Notes: generated from the letters alone by a model not told the origin. A stretch of 64,000 bases of DNA from Brevundimonas goettingensis (GCF_017487405.1 NZ_CP062222.1:248001-312000); one strand, 5' to 3'. Positions 15,890 to 26,035 are shown, counted from the first letter of the stretch. A program made the numbers and translations.

Positions 15890-16897
15890 TCACAGCGCGG
15901 CGAGGAGGGCCTCGAGGGCCGCCATGTCCGGGGGCGGAGCGGTCTCGAAACGCAGGTTCTCGCCGGTCACCGGATGAACGAAACCCAGAACCGCGGCGTG
16001 GAGGGCCTGACGGGTCAAACCCGCCTCGGCGACGGCGGCCTTCACGGAGAGCGCGGGGCTACCGGAGCCGTAAACGGCGTCGCCGAGGATCGGAGCGCCC
16101 TTCGAGGCCAGATGCACACGGATTTGATGGGTGCGGCCGGTGTGCAGGGTGCAGGCGACGCGGGCCGCGAGCGGAGCGGCCCCGGCCTTGGCGGGAACGG
16201 CGAAGGCGTTCTGGACAACATAGTCGGTGATGGCCTCGCGCCCGCCGGAACGCAGCACCGCCATCTTCTTGCGGTCCGAGGACGACCGGCCGATCTGGGT
16301 CTGGATGCGTCCGGACGCCGGCGAGGGCGCGCCCCGCGTCAGGGCGATATAGGTCCGCTCGATGTCGTGGGTCGCGAAAAGGGCGGACAGCCCGGCATGG
16401 GCCCGGTCGGTCTTGGCGGCGACCATGACGCCCGATGTGTCCTTGTCGAGGCGATGGACGATGCCGGGCCGGGCGACGCCGCCGATGCCTGACAGGCTGT
16501 CGCCACAGTGGGCCAGAAGGGCGTTGACCAGGGTGCCGGTTTCACAGCCCGGCGCAGGATGGGCGGCCATGCCGGCGGGCTTGTCGATGACGATCAGGTC
16601 TGCGTCCTCATAGAGGACCATCAGGGGAATGGCCTCTGGCTGGGGAAGGGCCGGGGCGACGGGCGGCAGGCAGACGACATGGAGGCCGGGCTGAGCCTTG
16701 GCCGAGCCACTGGTCAGGATCTGGCCTTCGCGGCTGACGGCGCCTTCGGCTAGAAGCGCCTGCAGACGGGCGCGTGACAGGGTCGGGAAGGCCTGGGCCA
16801 GCGCCTTGTCCAGCCGCATTCCGGACGCGTCGATGCGCGCCTCCAGAATTTCGCTCGGAAGGGGATCGTCCTCGTCGATCAGGTCAGGGGCGGACAC
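15890..16897 (-). CDS. rluD: 23S rRNA pseudouridine synthase, RluA/RluD family
   Basis: The protein has 335 residues. An S4 RNA-binding domain covers about residues 26-75 (MRLDKALAQAFPTLSRARLQ). The catalytic domain carries the signature GIVHRLDKDTSG with catalytic Asp151, and IDKPAGMAAHP just before it, diagnostic of RluA-type enzymes. RluD modifies 23S helix 69; the exact target site cannot be fixed from sequence alone. It lies upstream of rpoH on the same strand, 226 bases apart, and is divergent from the lipoprotein gene at 16979. Confidence 0.88.
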   Translation of the reverse strand: MSAPDLIDEDDPLPSEILEARIDASGMRLDKALAQAFPTLSRARLQALLAEGAVSREGQILTSGSAKAQPGLHVVCLPPVAPALPQPEAIPLMVLYEDADLIVIDKPAGMAAHPAPGCETGTLVNALLAHCGDSLSGIGGVARPGIVHRLDKDTSGVMVAAKTDRAHAGLSALFATHDIERTYIALTRGAPSPASGRIQTQIGRSSSDRKKMAVLRSGGREAITDYVVQNAFAVPAKAGAAPLAARVACTLHTGRTHQIRVHLASKGAPILGDAVYGSGSPALSVKAAVAEAGLTRQALHAAVLGFVHPVTGENLRFETAPPPDMAALEALLAAL

Positions 16898-16978
16898 GGC
16901 GCCTTCCTAGCACGACGATGCGCTTGCCGCAGACATAACCTCGCCCAATAGTGAAGCTTGGAAGGGGAGGGTCATTCA

Positions 16979-17614
16979 ATGAAGCGGCTTCTGATCGCAG
17001 GCGGCCTGGTCGCGGGCGCCATGCTGCTGGGCAGCTGCGCGACCATGAGTGAGGACGAATGCCGCGCCGGCGCCTGGGGCGAGAAGGGGCATGCCGACGG
17101 AATGGCGGGATATCCAATGACCCGGCTGAGCAGTCACATCGACGCCTGCGCCAAATTCCAAGTGGCGGTCGATCCGGTCGCCTACAGCTCGGCGCGCGAG
17201 GACGGCCTGCGGTCCTATTGCACCCTTGAGCGAGGGTGGTCCGAAGGGCGGGCGGGCAACACCTACTACGGCGTCTGCCGGCCTGAGGAGGAGGCGGCCT
17301 TCCTGCCGGCCTATGAGGACGGACAGAGGCTCCACGTCGCCGAGGCCGCGGTGGAATCGGCCCACAGCGCCTTGAGCAGCGCAGCGGCCCGGGTGTCGGA
17401 TCGAGAAGAAAAGCTGGACGCCAAGCAGCGCGAGCTGCGGCAGGAAGGGCTGTCCGACGAGGAGCGGCAGCGCATCCGGGATCGGATCGAGGAGGTGCGT
17501 GGCGAAATCCGCGACGCCCGCCGCGCCGCGCGCGACGCCAGCAATGCACTGGACGAGGCGCGGCGGGAGGAAGACCGGGTGCGGTTCCTGCTGAGCGGCC
17601 GCTACCCGGTCTGA
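16979..17614 (+). CDS. DUF2799 lipoprotein with coiled-coil C-terminus
   Basis: This 211-residue protein has a lipoprotein signal with lipobox LLGSC (Cys20). Residues 25-105 match DUF2799 (DECRAGAWGEKGHADGMAGY and similar Gly/Asp-rich repeats). Residues 110-205 are charged heptad-like helix (REEKLDAKQRELRQEGLSDE), probably a coiled coil. The ATG at 16979 is preceded by GGAAGGGGAGG; an earlier in-frame TTG at 16958 lies at the beginning of that site and was rejected. The function is unknown; it is probably in the periplasm or outer membrane. It converges on fba with a 7-base gap. Confidence 0.85.
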   Translation: MKRLLIAGGLVAGAMLLGSCATMSEDECRAGAWGEKGHADGMAGYPMTRLSSHIDACAKFQVAVDPVAYSSAREDGLRSYCTLERGWSEGRAGNTYYGVCRPEEEAAFLPAYEDGQRLHVAEAAVESAHSALSSAAARVSDREEKLDAKQRELRQEGLSDEERQRIRDRIEEVRGEIRDARRAARDASNALDEARREEDRVRFLLSGRYPV

Positions 17615-17621
17615 GGTTTCG

Positions 17622-18707
17622 TCAGGCTGCCTTGACGGCCGCGCCGCGGAACGACGGATCCAGGGCTCCGGAGGCGTAGCGCTTGGCCATCTGGGCGGTC
17701 GACATCGGCGTGATCTTGTCCGCCATGCCCTCGCAGCCGAACTGCTGGTAGCGCTCCTTGCAGAGCTTCCTCATGGCTTCCTTGGCGGGCTTCAGATAGG
17801 CGCGCGGATCGAACTCGCCCGGCTTCTCGACCAGAACCTTCCGGATGGCGCCGGTGATGGCCATGCGGTTGTCGGTGTCGATGTTGACCTTGCGCACGCC
17901 GTGCTTGATGCCGCGCAGGATTTCCTCGACCGGCACGCCCCAGGTCTGGGGCATCTGGCCGCCATAGGCGTTGATGATGTCCTGCAGGTCCTGCGGAACC
18001 GACGAAGAGCCGTGCATCACCAGGTGGGTGTTGGGCAGGCGGCGGTGGATTTCCTCGATCACATTCATCGCCAGGACGTCGCCGTCCGGCTTGCGCGTGA
18101 ACTTGTAGGCGCCGTGCGAAGTGCCCATGGCGATGGCCAGGGCGTCGACCTTGGTGGCGGCGACGAAGTCGACGGCCTGGTCCGGGTCGGTCAGCAGTTG
18201 CGAGTGGTCCAGCTTGCCTTCGAAGCCGTGGCCGTCCTCGGCCTCGCCCATGCCGGTTTCCAGCGAACCCAGAACCCCCAGCTCGCCCTCGACCGAGACG
18301 CCGCAGCTGTGGGCCATCTCGGTGACGCGGCGGGTGACGTCGACGTTGTACTCGTAGCTGGCCGGGGTCTTGGCGTCTTCTTCCAGCGAACCGTCCATCA
18401 TCACCGAGGTGAAGCCGTACTGGATAGCGGTGGCGCAGGTCGCCGCGCCGTTGCCGTGGTCCTGGTGCATACAGACCGGGATGTTCGGATAGAGTTCGGC
18501 CAGGGCGTCGATCAGCTTGGCCAGGACGATGTCGTTGGCATAGCTGCGGGCGCCGCGCGAGGCCTGGATGATGACCGGGGCGTTGACCTCATGGGCCGCC
18601 TCCATGATCGCCAGACCCTGCTCCATGTTGTTGATATTATAGGCCGGCAGTCCGTAGTCGTTCTCGGCCGCGTGGTCGAGCAATTGCCGCAGCGTGATGC
18701 GCGCCAT
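17622..18707 (-). CDS. fba: Class II fructose-bisphosphate aldolase (Calvin subtype)
   Basis: This 361-residue zinc enzyme interconverts fructose-1,6-bisphosphate with glyceraldehyde-3-phosphate and dihydroxyacetone phosphate. It has [12 protein letters not shown] (Asp83 catalytic, His84 metal), [27 protein letters not shown], and [10 protein letters not shown] followed by [12 protein letters not shown], all class II signatures; the length fits the Calvin-cycle subtype. The ATG has AGGGGA upstream. It follows pgk after a 115-base gap, so it may have its own promoter as well as readthrough from gap-pgk. Confidence 0.95.
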   Translation of the reverse strand: MARITLRQLLDHAAENDYGLPAYNINNMEQGLAIMEAAHEVNAPVIIQASRGARSYANDIVLAKLIDALAELYPNIPVCMHQDHGNGAATCATAIQYGFTSVMMDGSLEEDAKTPASYEYNVDVTRRVTEMAHSCGVSVEGELGVLGSLETGMGEAEDGHGFEGKLDHSQLLTDPDQAVDFVAATKVDALAIAMGTSHGAYKFTRKPDGDVLAMNVIEEIHRRLPNTHLVMHGSSSVPQDLQDIINAYGGQMPQTWGVPVEEILRGIKHGVRKVNIDTDNRMAITGAIRKVLVEKPGEFDPRAYLKPAKEAMRKLCKERYQQFGCEGMADKITPMSTAQMAKRYASGALDPSFRGAAVKAA

Positions 18708-18822
18708 TGTGTAGTCCCCTGATGTCAGTCTGTTTTATTTTGTCGGGAGACTAGCGCCGCAGCGCAACAAAGTCACGTCATGTAACAGGCATTACGCTGC
18801 GTCAGTCTGTCGGGCCGCGTCC

Positions 18823-20019
18823 TCAGGCCCGCAGCGCCTCTACGCCGGGCAGGGGCTTGCCCTCCATCCATTCCAGGAAGGCGCCGCCGGCGGTGGAGAC
18901 GAAGGTCAGGTCGTCGGCCACGCCCGCGTGATTCACGGCAGCGACCGTGTCCCCGCCGCCCGCGACGGCGATCAGGGCGCCAGCCCTGGTCTTGTCCGCG
19001 ACGTGTTTGGCGGCCGCGACGGTGGCGGCGTCGAAGGGCGGGACCTCGAACACGCCCAGCGGCCCGTTCCAGATCAGGGTCTTCGAGCCGTCGATGGCGG
19101 CGTTCAGCTTCGCCACCGTTTCGGGACCGGCGTCCAGGATCTTGTCGTCGGCGGACAGGGCCTCGCCGGCCTTGACGGTGCGGGCCTCGGCGCCCGGCCT
19201 GACCTCGGTCGCGACCACGACATCGACGGGCAGCAGCAGCTCGCAGCCGGCCTTTTCGGCGTTGGCCATGATCTCGCGGGCCGTGTCGGCCATGTCCTTT
19301 TCGGCCAGCGAGCCGCCGATATCCACGCCCTGTGCGAACAGGAAGGTGTTGGCCATGCCGCCGCCGATGGCTAGCTTGTCGAGCTTGCCGACCAGGTTCT
19401 TGAGCAGATCGAGCTTGGTCGAGACCTTCGATCCCCCCACGATCCCGATCACCGGCTTCTGCGGAGTGCCGAGCGCCGCATCCAGCGCTTCCAGCTCGCG
19501 CCGCATCGATTCGCCGGCATAGGCGGGCAGGTGGTGGGCGACGCCCTCGGTCGAGGCGTGGGCGCGGTGGGCGGCCGAGAAGGCGTCGTTGACATAGAGG
19601 TCGGCCAGTTCGGCGAGGCTGGTCGCGAACTCCGGATCATTGGCCTCTTCCGCCGCGTGGAAGCGGACGTTCTCTAGCAGGACCACGCCGCCGGCGTCCA
19701 GGCCGTCGATGGCCGCATGGGCCGGGCCGCCGACGCAGTCCTCGGCGAAGTGAACCGGCGCGCCCAGCAGTTCGGCCAGCGGTCCGGCGATCGGCTTCAG
19801 GCTCATCGAGGGCACGACCTGACCCTTGGGGCGGTCGAAGTGGGCCAGCAGCGCGACCTTGGCGCCGGCCTCCCGCAGCTTGTTGATCGTGGGCAGGGCG
19901 ACGCGCAGGCGGGTGTCGTCGGTGACCTTGCCCCCCTCCATCGGCACATTGAAGTCCACGCGAACCAAGGCGGTCTTGCCCGCGAGGGCGCCGGCGTCGT
20001 CAAGGGTGCGGAAGGTCAT
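18823..20019 (-). CDS. pgk: Phosphoglycerate kinase
   Basis: This 398-residue enzyme transfers phosphate between 1,3-bisphosphoglycerate and ADP. The N-terminal [18 protein letters not shown] motif, [16 protein letters not shown], and the nucleotide-binding [16 protein letters not shown] and [14 protein letters not shown] segments are all present. The start is the ATG at 20019, which overlaps the TGA of the small membrane protein upstream (ATGA), rather than the in-frame ATG at 20037. The coupling places it in one operon with gap. Confidence 0.96.
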   Translation of the reverse strand: MTFRTLDDAGALAGKTALVRVDFNVPMEGGKVTDDTRLRVALPTINKLREAGAKVALLAHFDRPKGQVVPSMSLKPIAGPLAELLGAPVHFAEDCVGGPAHAAIDGLDAGGVVLLENVRFHAAEEANDPEFATSLAELADLYVNDAFSAAHRAHASTEGVAHHLPAYAGESMRRELEALDAALGTPQKPVIGIVGGSKVSTKLDLLKNLVGKLDKLAIGGGMANTFLFAQGVDIGGSLAEKDMADTAREIMANAEKAGCELLLPVDVVVATEVRPGAEARTVKAGEALSADDKILDAGPETVAKLNAAIDGSKTLIWNGPLGVFEVPPFDAATVAAAKHVADKTRAGALIAVAGGGDTVAAVNHAGVADDLTFVSTAGGAFLEWMEGKPLPGVEALRA

Positions 20020-20378
20020 GGGCGGGCGGTCTTCCATGTCTGGGCTTCGGCGGGCGTCAACGTGATCGTTTCCGCCAGTCCGGGCTTCTCAAGTTTCATA
20101 ATGACCACGGGGCAGATGGCGAGAACTGCCGCGGCCATGGCGAATATCCAGCGGCCGGGACCGCGCAAGCGGCCAAACAGCCAAATGACAGCGGCCAACC
20201 AGACGAGGCTGGCAAGGCCGAAGGCGGCAACTGCGGTCCACCCGAAGATCAGGGTGCGGGGCTGCGCCGCCATCCAGATCGCTTTCGCCGCAAGACTGAA
20301 TGACGCCCCCGCGAGGACCCCGAGCAAAGCCAACAACAATGCGGCGCCCCAGAGGATCCAAGGGCGCCGCGTCGTCAT
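20016..20378 (-). CDS. Small membrane protein between gap and pgk
   Basis: The protein has 120 residues with three hydrophobic segments: about 8-30 ([20 protein letters not shown]), 42-65, and 75-92 ([18 protein letters not shown]), then a polar tail. The ATG at 20378 overlaps the gap stop by one base (TGATG), and its stop overlaps the pgk start (ATGA), so all three genes are translationally coupled. No family was recognised. Its coupling suggests it is made with the glycolytic enzymes, but no role can be named. Confidence 0.8.
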   Translation of the reverse strand: MTTRRPWILWGAALLLALLGVLAGASFSLAAKAIWMAAQPRTLIFGWTAVAAFGLASLVWLAAVIWLFGRLRGPGRWIFAMAAAVLAICPVVIMKLEKPGLAETITLTPAEAQTWKTARP

Positions 20379-21385
20379 CAAAGGAACTTGGCCATCACCA
20401 GGGCGGTGTCGGCCATGCGCGAGGCGAAGCCCCACTCATTGTCGTACCAGGTCAGGACGCGGGCCAGCTTGCCGTCGACGACCTGGGTCTGGGGCAGGGC
20501 GGCGGTCGAGGAGGCGGCGATGTGGTTCAGGTCGTGCGAGACCAGCGGCTCGACGGTCGTGGCCAGAACGCCCTTCATCGGACCATCTGCGGCGGCCTGC
20601 AGAGCGGCGTTGATTTCCTCGACGGTGACGTCGCGCGAGGCGACCACCTTAAGATCGACAACCGAGACGTTCGGGGTCGGGACGCGGATCGAGGAGCCGT
20701 CCAGCTTGCCCTTCAGTTCCGGCAGGACCAGGCCCAGGGCCTTGGCAGCGCCGGTCGAGGTCGGGATCATCGACAGGGCCGCGGCGCGGGCGCGGTACAG
20801 GTCCTTGTGCATCGTATCCAGCGTCGGCTGGTCGCCGGTGTAGGAGTGGATGGTGGTCATATAGCCGCGCTCGATGCCGAACAGGTCGTGCAGGACCTTG
20901 GCGACCGGGGCGAGGGCGTTGGTGGTGCACGAGCCGTTGGAGACGATGATGTCGTCGGCGGTCAGGGTTTCGTGGTTGACCTTGTAGACGATGGTCTTGT
21001 CGGCGCCGTCGGCGGGGGCCGAGACCAGCACGCGCTTGGCGCCGGCGGTCAGGTGGGCCGAGGCCTTTTCCTTGGAGGTGAAGATGCCCGTGCACTCGAA
21101 GGCGATGTCGACGTTCAGTTCGGCGTGCGGGAGCTTGGCCGGGTCGCGCTCGGCCGTGACCTTGATCTTGCCCGTTCCGACGTCGATCCAGTCTTCACCG
21201 GTCGTGACCGTGCCGGGGAAGCGGCCGTGCACCGAGTCATAGCGGAACAGGTGGGCGTTGGTCTCCACCGGGCCCAGGTCGTTGATCGCCACGACCTCGA
21301 TATCCGTACGGCCATGCTCGACGATCGAGCGGAGGACGAGGCGGCCGATGCGGCCGAAGCCGTTGATGGCGACGCGAAGGGTCAT
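20378..21385 (-). CDS. gap: Glyceraldehyde-3-phosphate dehydrogenase
   Basis: This 335-residue NAD-dependent enzyme has the Rossmann start [17 protein letters not shown] and the active-site [12 protein letters not shown] with catalytic Cys153. Later segments [20 protein letters not shown] and [17 protein letters not shown] are typical. The ATG is preceded by CAGGAGC. It is the first gene of the gap / membrane protein / pgk unit, and the 125 bases upstream must contain the promoter, although no clear box was found there. Confidence 0.96.
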   Translation of the reverse strand: MTLRVAINGFGRIGRLVLRSIVEHGRTDIEVVAINDLGPVETNAHLFRYDSVHGRFPGTVTTGEDWIDVGTGKIKVTAERDPAKLPHAELNVDIAFECTGIFTSKEKASAHLTAGAKRVLVSAPADGADKTIVYKVNHETLTADDIIVSNGSCTTNALAPVAKVLHDLFGIERGYMTTIHSYTGDQPTLDTMHKDLYRARAAALSMIPTSTGAAKALGLVLPELKGKLDGSSIRVPTPNVSVVDLKVVASRDVTVEEINAALQAAADGPMKGVLATTVEPLVSHDLNHIAASSTAALPQTQVVDGKLARVLTWYDNEWGFASRMADTALVMAKFL

Positions 21386-21509
21386 GGGCGGGCTCCTGAA
21401 TGGGGTGGTTTATCGTTGGCGCTTCAATGGGGCCCGCGCGCGCGCGGATCAACCCCGCGGGCGTAACATCGAGTGATCAACTGTGACGCTTGACGACCTG
21501 ACACCGATG

Positions 21510-22862
21510 TCAGGCGGTGCGGCGGATTCTTTGGGGCGCGCCACCGACGCCGACGGCCTCCAAGCCCATGACCTTGCCGTCGTCGCCGCGCAGGAACTGG
21601 TAGCGCCGTCCGGGATCGCCCACGATGGTGAACAGGTCATCGCCGAGGGGCGCGAGCGTGACCGGCGGCCGACGTCCCGCCACCACCTTCAGTCGCCCAC
21701 CTTCGACAGAGATGGTCCGGTCGCCATAGGTCCCGGTATAGTCCCCCAGATTTCCCGCCACTTCGGCCGGCAGGTCCTGCGATCGCAGCGCCTCCAGCGC
21801 CCAGACCGCGTCGGTGCGGCCGCCGTCGGCGGCGATGATCTTCTCCAGCGCCAGGGTCTGGGCGGTGTCCAGCGCCTTGTCCCATGACACTGCGACGTCC
21901 GGTTTGACGCCCGCGCCCTCCCAATTGCCGCCGGTGATCGGATTGACGGGGGAGCCCATGGACACGAAGACGGCGAAGCCGCCGCCAGCCGGGACCATGC
22001 CGCCCGGGTTGGCCGCGCCGCCGCTGGCCTCGCCGACGATGACCGCGCGCCGCGCCGCCTGCAGGGTATAGGGGAAGGCCTCGCCCGCCGAGCCTGTGCG
22101 GGCGCTGGTCAGAATATAGACCGGCACGGTCAGGCGCGGATCCGCGTGATAGACCTCGGGAGCCTCGCTCTCGGTCCCCTCGCGGCTATGGAAGATGTTG
22201 TAGATCGGGGCGTTGGCCGGGGTGAAGGCGCTGGTCAGATAGCCGACCATCGACGGCGCGCCGCCGCCGTTGTCGCGCAGGTCGAAGATCACCGCATCCG
22301 TACCGCCGACGAAGCTCAGCGCCGCATCCGCCGCCGCCCGGGCCGGATCCTTCGGATCGTTGAAGTCGATCTCGGAAAACTGGCGCAGGTCGATATAGCC
22401 GATGTTGCCCGGCAGGATCTGGACGCCCCGGAAACCGTAGTGGCCGCGCGCCTCGGCCGGGTTCGCCGGGCGTGGTCCGGGCCGAGGTCCGGCTTGCGGA
22501 CCGGGACCGCGCATCGGGGGGCCATCGCCGAGCCGGGGATCGAAGACGACGTTGAAATGGCCGTCGAGGGGACGCAGCCGCACGGTCAGGGCCGTCGCCA
22601 GATCGCGGGGATCGGTCTGGGCGTCGAACTCGCCGGCCGCGGCGGCGTCCTCCAAGCCCTTGGCGATCTCGTCGGCGCGACGGGGATCGAAGTAGAGATC
22701 GCGGATTCGGGTCGCCACCGCCTGGACCGTCTCGCGCGGCGAGCGGGCGGTTACTGCAGGAGCGGGCGCCGAGCCCGCAGCGGGTCCCGGCGCCGGCGTC
22801 TGGGCCAGGGCGGGAACCGGAGAGGCGGCCAGCAGAAGCAGGACAGTCGTGAAGGCGCGCAT
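21510..22862 (-). CDS. Exported S41 family peptidase
   Basis: This 450-residue protein begins with a Sec signal (MRAFTTVLLLLAASPVPALAQ). The S41 (C-terminal processing/tricorn-core-like) domain spans roughly 130-390, with DAVIFDLRDNGGGAPSMVGY and the nucleophile region ILTSARTGSAGEAFPYTL, in which the second Ser precedes Ala-Gly-Glu. The C-terminal part, about 390-450, is a small beta domain. It starts by sharing its ATG region with the stop of the histidine kinase gene upstream (overlap at 22862), so it belongs to the two-component operon. Two more S41 genes lie at 26036 and 27386. Confidence 0.88.
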   Translation of the reverse strand: MRAFTTVLLLLAASPVPALAQTPAPGPAAGSAPAPAVTARSPRETVQAVATRIRDLYFDPRRADEIAKGLEDAAAAGEFDAQTDPRDLATALTVRLRPLDGHFNVVFDPRLGDGPPMRGPGPQAGPRPGPRPANPAEARGHYGFRGVQILPGNIGYIDLRQFSEIDFNDPKDPARAAADAALSFVGGTDAVIFDLRDNGGGAPSMVGYLTSAFTPANAPIYNIFHSREGTESEAPEVYHADPRLTVPVYILTSARTGSAGEAFPYTLQAARRAVIVGEASGGAANPGGMVPAGGGFAVFVSMGSPVNPITGGNWEGAGVKPDVAVSWDKALDTAQTLALEKIIAADGGRTDAVWALEALRSQDLPAEVAGNLGDYTGTYGDRTISVEGGRLKVVAGRRPPVTLAPLGDDLFTIVGDPGRRYQFLRGDDGKVMGLEAVGVGGAPQRIRRTA

Positions 22863-24451
22863 CAGATCGTCTCCGTCTTCAGAGGCAGGACCATCAGGGC
22901 GGTCAGTCCGCCTTCCGGTCGATTGATCAGGTTGACGTCGCCGCCGGCGCTCCGCGCCGCCTGACGCGCGACCGACAGGCCCAGGCCCGCTCCGCCGGTC
23001 TCGCGATTGCGCGACCGCTCGCCGCGCGCGAAGGGCTCGAACACCATCTCCAGCTCTTCCTCCGGCAGGCCCGGGCCGTCGTCCTCGACCGAGATCACGG
23101 CCTGATCGTCCAGCAGGAAGGTGCGAACCCGCGCCGCGTCGGCGAACTTCACCCCATTCTCGATCAGATTGGCGATCGCTCGGCGCAGCGCCGCCGGATC
23201 GCCCTCGACCGGCAGGGCGCGACCGCCGTCGAAGGTCACCGCAGCGCCGGTCTCCGAGAAGCCGCCGGCGCAGTCGCGGGCCAGGGCGTCCAGATCCAGC
23301 GGTTCGCGCCGTTCGGCCTGGGTCTCGCCGCGCACGAAGGCCATGGCCTGGCCGATCAGGGCGTCCATCTCCTCCACATCGGCGACCATGCGGTCGCGCA
23401 GCTTCGGCGGCGCCAGTTCGACCCGAAACCGGATCCGCGTCAGGGGTGTGCGCAGGTCGTGGGCGATGGCGGCGATGGTCTGGGTCCGCTTGCGCATGTG
23501 GTCGCGCAGAGAGGCCTGCATGTCATTGAAGGCGGCGATGGCGGTGCGCACCTCGGTCGGGCCGGTGGGCTTCAGCGGCTCCGCGTCCGGATCGGCCCCC
23601 AGGCGTTCGGCGGCTTCGGCGAAGACCCGGATCGGTCGTGTCAACCGCCGCGCCAGCAACCAGACGATCGGCGCCAGGATCGCCATCGAGATCAGCAGCG
23701 AGATCAACAGCCGCATCTGCCAGGGCGAGATCAGGCTACGCGGCGGCTCGACCGTCGCCCATTTGCCGTCCGGCAGCTTCACCGAAGCGGAGAAGGGATC
23801 GAAGTTGAGCCGGTCGGCGATGATGTTGAACTGACGGGTGGTCTCCACCGCGCCCGAACCTTGGCGACGGATGGTGACATGGGTCGAGACCTCCGCCGTC
23901 GTCGCGCCGTCCTGTCCGGCGCGGCCCTCTGGCAAGGGCGGACGGTCGGGCGCGGAGCCCGGCTGCGGAGGCGGCCCGTCCGGTCGTACGAAGACGAAGC
24001 TGGTCTGACTGCCCGCGAAGGCGGGGCGGCCATTCGGTCCGGGGCCGGGACCTGGACCCGGGAAGGGGCCTTGACCCGGCCGACGACGGCCCATGCCGAA
24101 CGGCGGCCCGCGATGCTCGATGCGGACGCGCACGTTCTCGACCGGGGTCTTCAGCCGCTGCGCCAGTCCGGCGGCGACGAAGGTCACCAGCGGGTCGTTC
24201 GGGCGCCGGTCGTTGTCGGTGTCGACCGCGATCGGCCGGTCGCCGATCCGGCGCACCAGCTTGCGGCCGTCCGTTGTCTTCGCGGGTAGACCCTGAAGGG
24301 CCTCCGCCGCTGAGGCGAGGCTGTATCCGGCCGGCGCGGGCTCCGGCGCCAGGATGATGACGGCGAAGGCCACGGCCTGGGACATGACGACGGCCAGGGC
24401 GGCCAGCGCCCCGACCGACACCAGCACAGGCAGCGATGACGGCCGTTTCAC
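22862..24451 (-). CDS. Sensor histidine kinase
   Basis: The protein has 529 residues with two membrane segments (about 8-34 and 247-267) flanking a periplasmic region that contains a Gly/Pro/Arg-rich stretch near 115-180. A HAMP linker follows (268-322). The HisKA box has AIAHDLRTPLTRIR (His331), then the N box NLIENGVKFA, VEDDGPGLPEEE and GGAGLGLSVA of the ATPase domain. Start and stop overlap the neighbouring regulator (ATGA-type, 24448-24451) and peptidase genes, so all three are co-transcribed. The signal is unknown. Confidence 0.93.
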   Translation of the reverse strand: MKRPSSLPVLVSVGALAALAVVMSQAVAFAVIILAPEPAPAGYSLASAAEALQGLPAKTTDGRKLVRRIGDRPIAVDTDNDRRPNDPLVTFVAAGLAQRLKTPVENVRVRIEHRGPPFGMGRRRPGQGPFPGPGPGPGPNGRPAFAGSQTSFVFVRPDGPPPQPGSAPDRPPLPEGRAGQDGATTAEVSTHVTIRRQGSGAVETTRQFNIIADRLNFDPFSASVKLPDGKWATVEPPRSLISPWQMRLLISLLISMAILAPIVWLLARRLTRPIRVFAEAAERLGADPDAEPLKPTGPTEVRTAIAAFNDMQASLRDHMRKRTQTIAAIAHDLRTPLTRIRFRVELAPPKLRDRMVADVEEMDALIGQAMAFVRGETQAERREPLDLDALARDCAGGFSETGAAVTFDGGRALPVEGDPAALRRAIANLIENGVKFADAARVRTFLLDDQAVISVEDDGPGLPEEELEMVFEPFARGERSRNRETGGAGLGLSVARQAARSAGGDVNLINRPEGGLTALMVLPLKTETI

Positions 24452-25158
24452 CGGCGGGTCACCTTGACGTCAAAGCGATAGCCCTCGCCGCGTACGGTCT
24501 GGATCATCTCCAGACCCGAACCGTCATCCAGCTTCTTGCGCAGTCGGCTGATCTGGACGTCCATGGCGCGATCGAACACGTCGGCGTCGGCGCCGCGCGC
24601 CGCCTCCAGGAGCTGATCGCGCGTCAGGATGCGGCCAGGCCGCTCGGCGAAGGCGTTCAGCAGGGCGAACTCGCCGCCCGACAGGCTCACCAGCATCCCG
24701 TCCGGCCGGGTCAGCTCGCGCCGCATCAGGTCCAGACGCCAGCCCGCGAAGGTCAGGGCCGGGCCGCCTGTCGGGGCTTCCTCGTCGCGTGGACGGCGCA
24801 GCACGGCGCGGACGCGGGCCAGCAGTTCGCGCGGATTGCAGGGCTTGGCCAGATAGTCGTCGGCCCCCAGCTCAAGGCCGACGATCCGGTCGGTGTCCTC
24901 GCCCATGGCGCTGAGCATGACGATGGGCGGACCGTTGCCGCTGAGCCGGCGCACGACCGACAGGCCGTCTTCACCGGGCATCATCAGATCCAGCACGATC
25001 AGATCGATGGAGGCGGCGGCGAGGGCGCGGTCCATCTCGGTGGCAGAGGCGGCGCCGCTGGCTTCATAGCCGTGCTGACCGAGGTAGTCGCAGAGCACTT
25101 CGCGGATGCCGGGGTCGTCGTCGACGACGAGAATACGGGAGGGGATTTCCATGAGCAT
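24448..25158 (-). CDS. OmpR-family response regulator
   Basis: This protein has 236 residues from the ATG at 25158, which gives MLMEIPSRILVVDDD. The receiver covers residues 8-122 with acidic VVDDD, phospho-acceptor Asp57 in LIVLDLMMPGEDG, and Lys in DDYLAKPCNP. A winged-helix DNA-binding domain follows at about 135-235, ending with QTVRGEGYRFDV. Longer in-frame extensions were rejected because they run through the divergent promoter region. It is the first gene of an operon with the kinase and an S41 protease, and an inverted repeat lies 20 bases upstream of its start. Confidence 0.93.
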   Translation of the reverse strand: MLMEIPSRILVVDDDPGIREVLCDYLGQHGYEASGAASATEMDRALAAASIDLIVLDLMMPGEDGLSVVRRLSGNGPPIVMLSAMGEDTDRIVGLELGADDYLAKPCNPRELLARVRAVLRRPRDEEAPTGGPALTFAGWRLDLMRRELTRPDGMLVSLSGGEFALLNAFAERPGRILTRDQLLEAARGADADVFDRAMDVQISRLRKKLDDGSGLEMIQTVRGEGYRFDVKVTRR

Positions 25159-25177
25159 GGCCGCCTTATGCCGATGC

Positions 25178-25192
25178 TGATGCATCGCATCA
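25178..25192. promoter_or_regulatory. Inverted repeat, candidate regulator binding site
   Basis: TGATGC and GCATCA form perfect 6-base arms around ATC. The site lies between the divergent regulator gene (start 25158) and the EF-hand gene (start 25283). It could be an operator for the adjacent response regulator; this is inferred from position and symmetry only. Confidence 0.4.
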
Positions 25193-25282
25193 TTGCAGCG
25201 ATGAAACAAATCCATGCGGTTCTGAAATATCCATGCAAGCCGAACGTGGTCGATGACGGCGTCCAGAACGGAGACACAACGA

Positions 25283-25969
25283 ATGCTTATCGCCATGATC
25301 CTCGCCGGCGTCATTGCCGGTCCTGACGCCGCCCAAACCCCGCCGGTTCCTGCCGAAGGGGCCCATCAGGAAGTTCGCGTCTTCACCCTGGGCGGGGACG
25401 GTCCCGGTCCGCGCGGCCCCGCGCTCGACAAGAACGGCGATGGCTTCGTCACCCGTGACGAGTTCACCGCGCCCCAGACCCAGGCCTTCGACTTCCTCGA
25501 CAAGAACCGCGACGGCAAGATCTCCACCGAAGAGTTCGCCGACGGCCGTGCGGCGGCCATGGTGGTGCTCGGCGGTCCGGGTGCTGGCGGTGGTCTCGGC
25601 CGTGGACCGGTGCGTGTCCACGTCGGAGACGGCGGTCCGCACGGCGCTCTGTTCAGCGGCCAGATGGGCAGCCCGGGTGGAGAGAGCCGGGTCTTCGTGA
25701 TGCGTCGCGACGGCGCCGACGGCGACCTGCCCCCGCCGCCTCCGGGCGCCCCTATCCAGATCGACCGCATCGGCGGTCCCGGCGGCGAAGGTCCCGGCGA
25801 TCTGGACAAGGACCACGACGGCAAGGTCAGCGAGGAAGAGTTCCTGGCGCCCCTGCGCGAAGCCTTCCAGCGCATGGACGCCGATCACTCCGGGTATCTG
25901 GAAAGCGGCGAGAAGAGCGAGGGCGGCGTCCACGTCATCACCCGCAGGGTGACCAACTCGCCCGACTAG
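25283..25969 (+). CDS. Exported protein with four EF-hand motifs
   Basis: The protein has 228 residues from the ATG at 25283, preceded by GGAGA. A short signal peptide (MLIAMILAGVIAGPDAAQ) targets it to the periplasm. Four calcium-binding loops are visible: DKNGDGFVTRDE at 49-60, DKNRDGKISTEE at 73-84, DKDHDGKVSEEE at 175-186, and DADHSGYLESGE at 199-210. The pairs are separated by a Gly/Pro-rich linker. It is divergent from the two-component operon and may be its target or a periplasmic Ca2+ sensor. An in-frame ATG at 25253 would give residues that bury the signal peptide and was rejected. Confidence 0.88.
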   Translation: MLIAMILAGVIAGPDAAQTPPVPAEGAHQEVRVFTLGGDGPGPRGPALDKNGDGFVTRDEFTAPQTQAFDFLDKNRDGKISTEEFADGRAAAMVVLGGPGAGGGLGRGPVRVHVGDGGPHGALFSGQMGSPGGESRVFVMRRDGADGDLPPPPPGAPIQIDRIGGPGGEGPGDLDKDHDGKVSEEEFLAPLREAFQRMDADHSGYLESGEKSEGGVHVITRRVTNSPD

Positions 25970-26035
25970 GTCGTGGGCTGACAAGTTCGGCATCGCGCTT
26001 GAGAACCGCCGCATTCGCGGCATAGGGTGGCGGGG

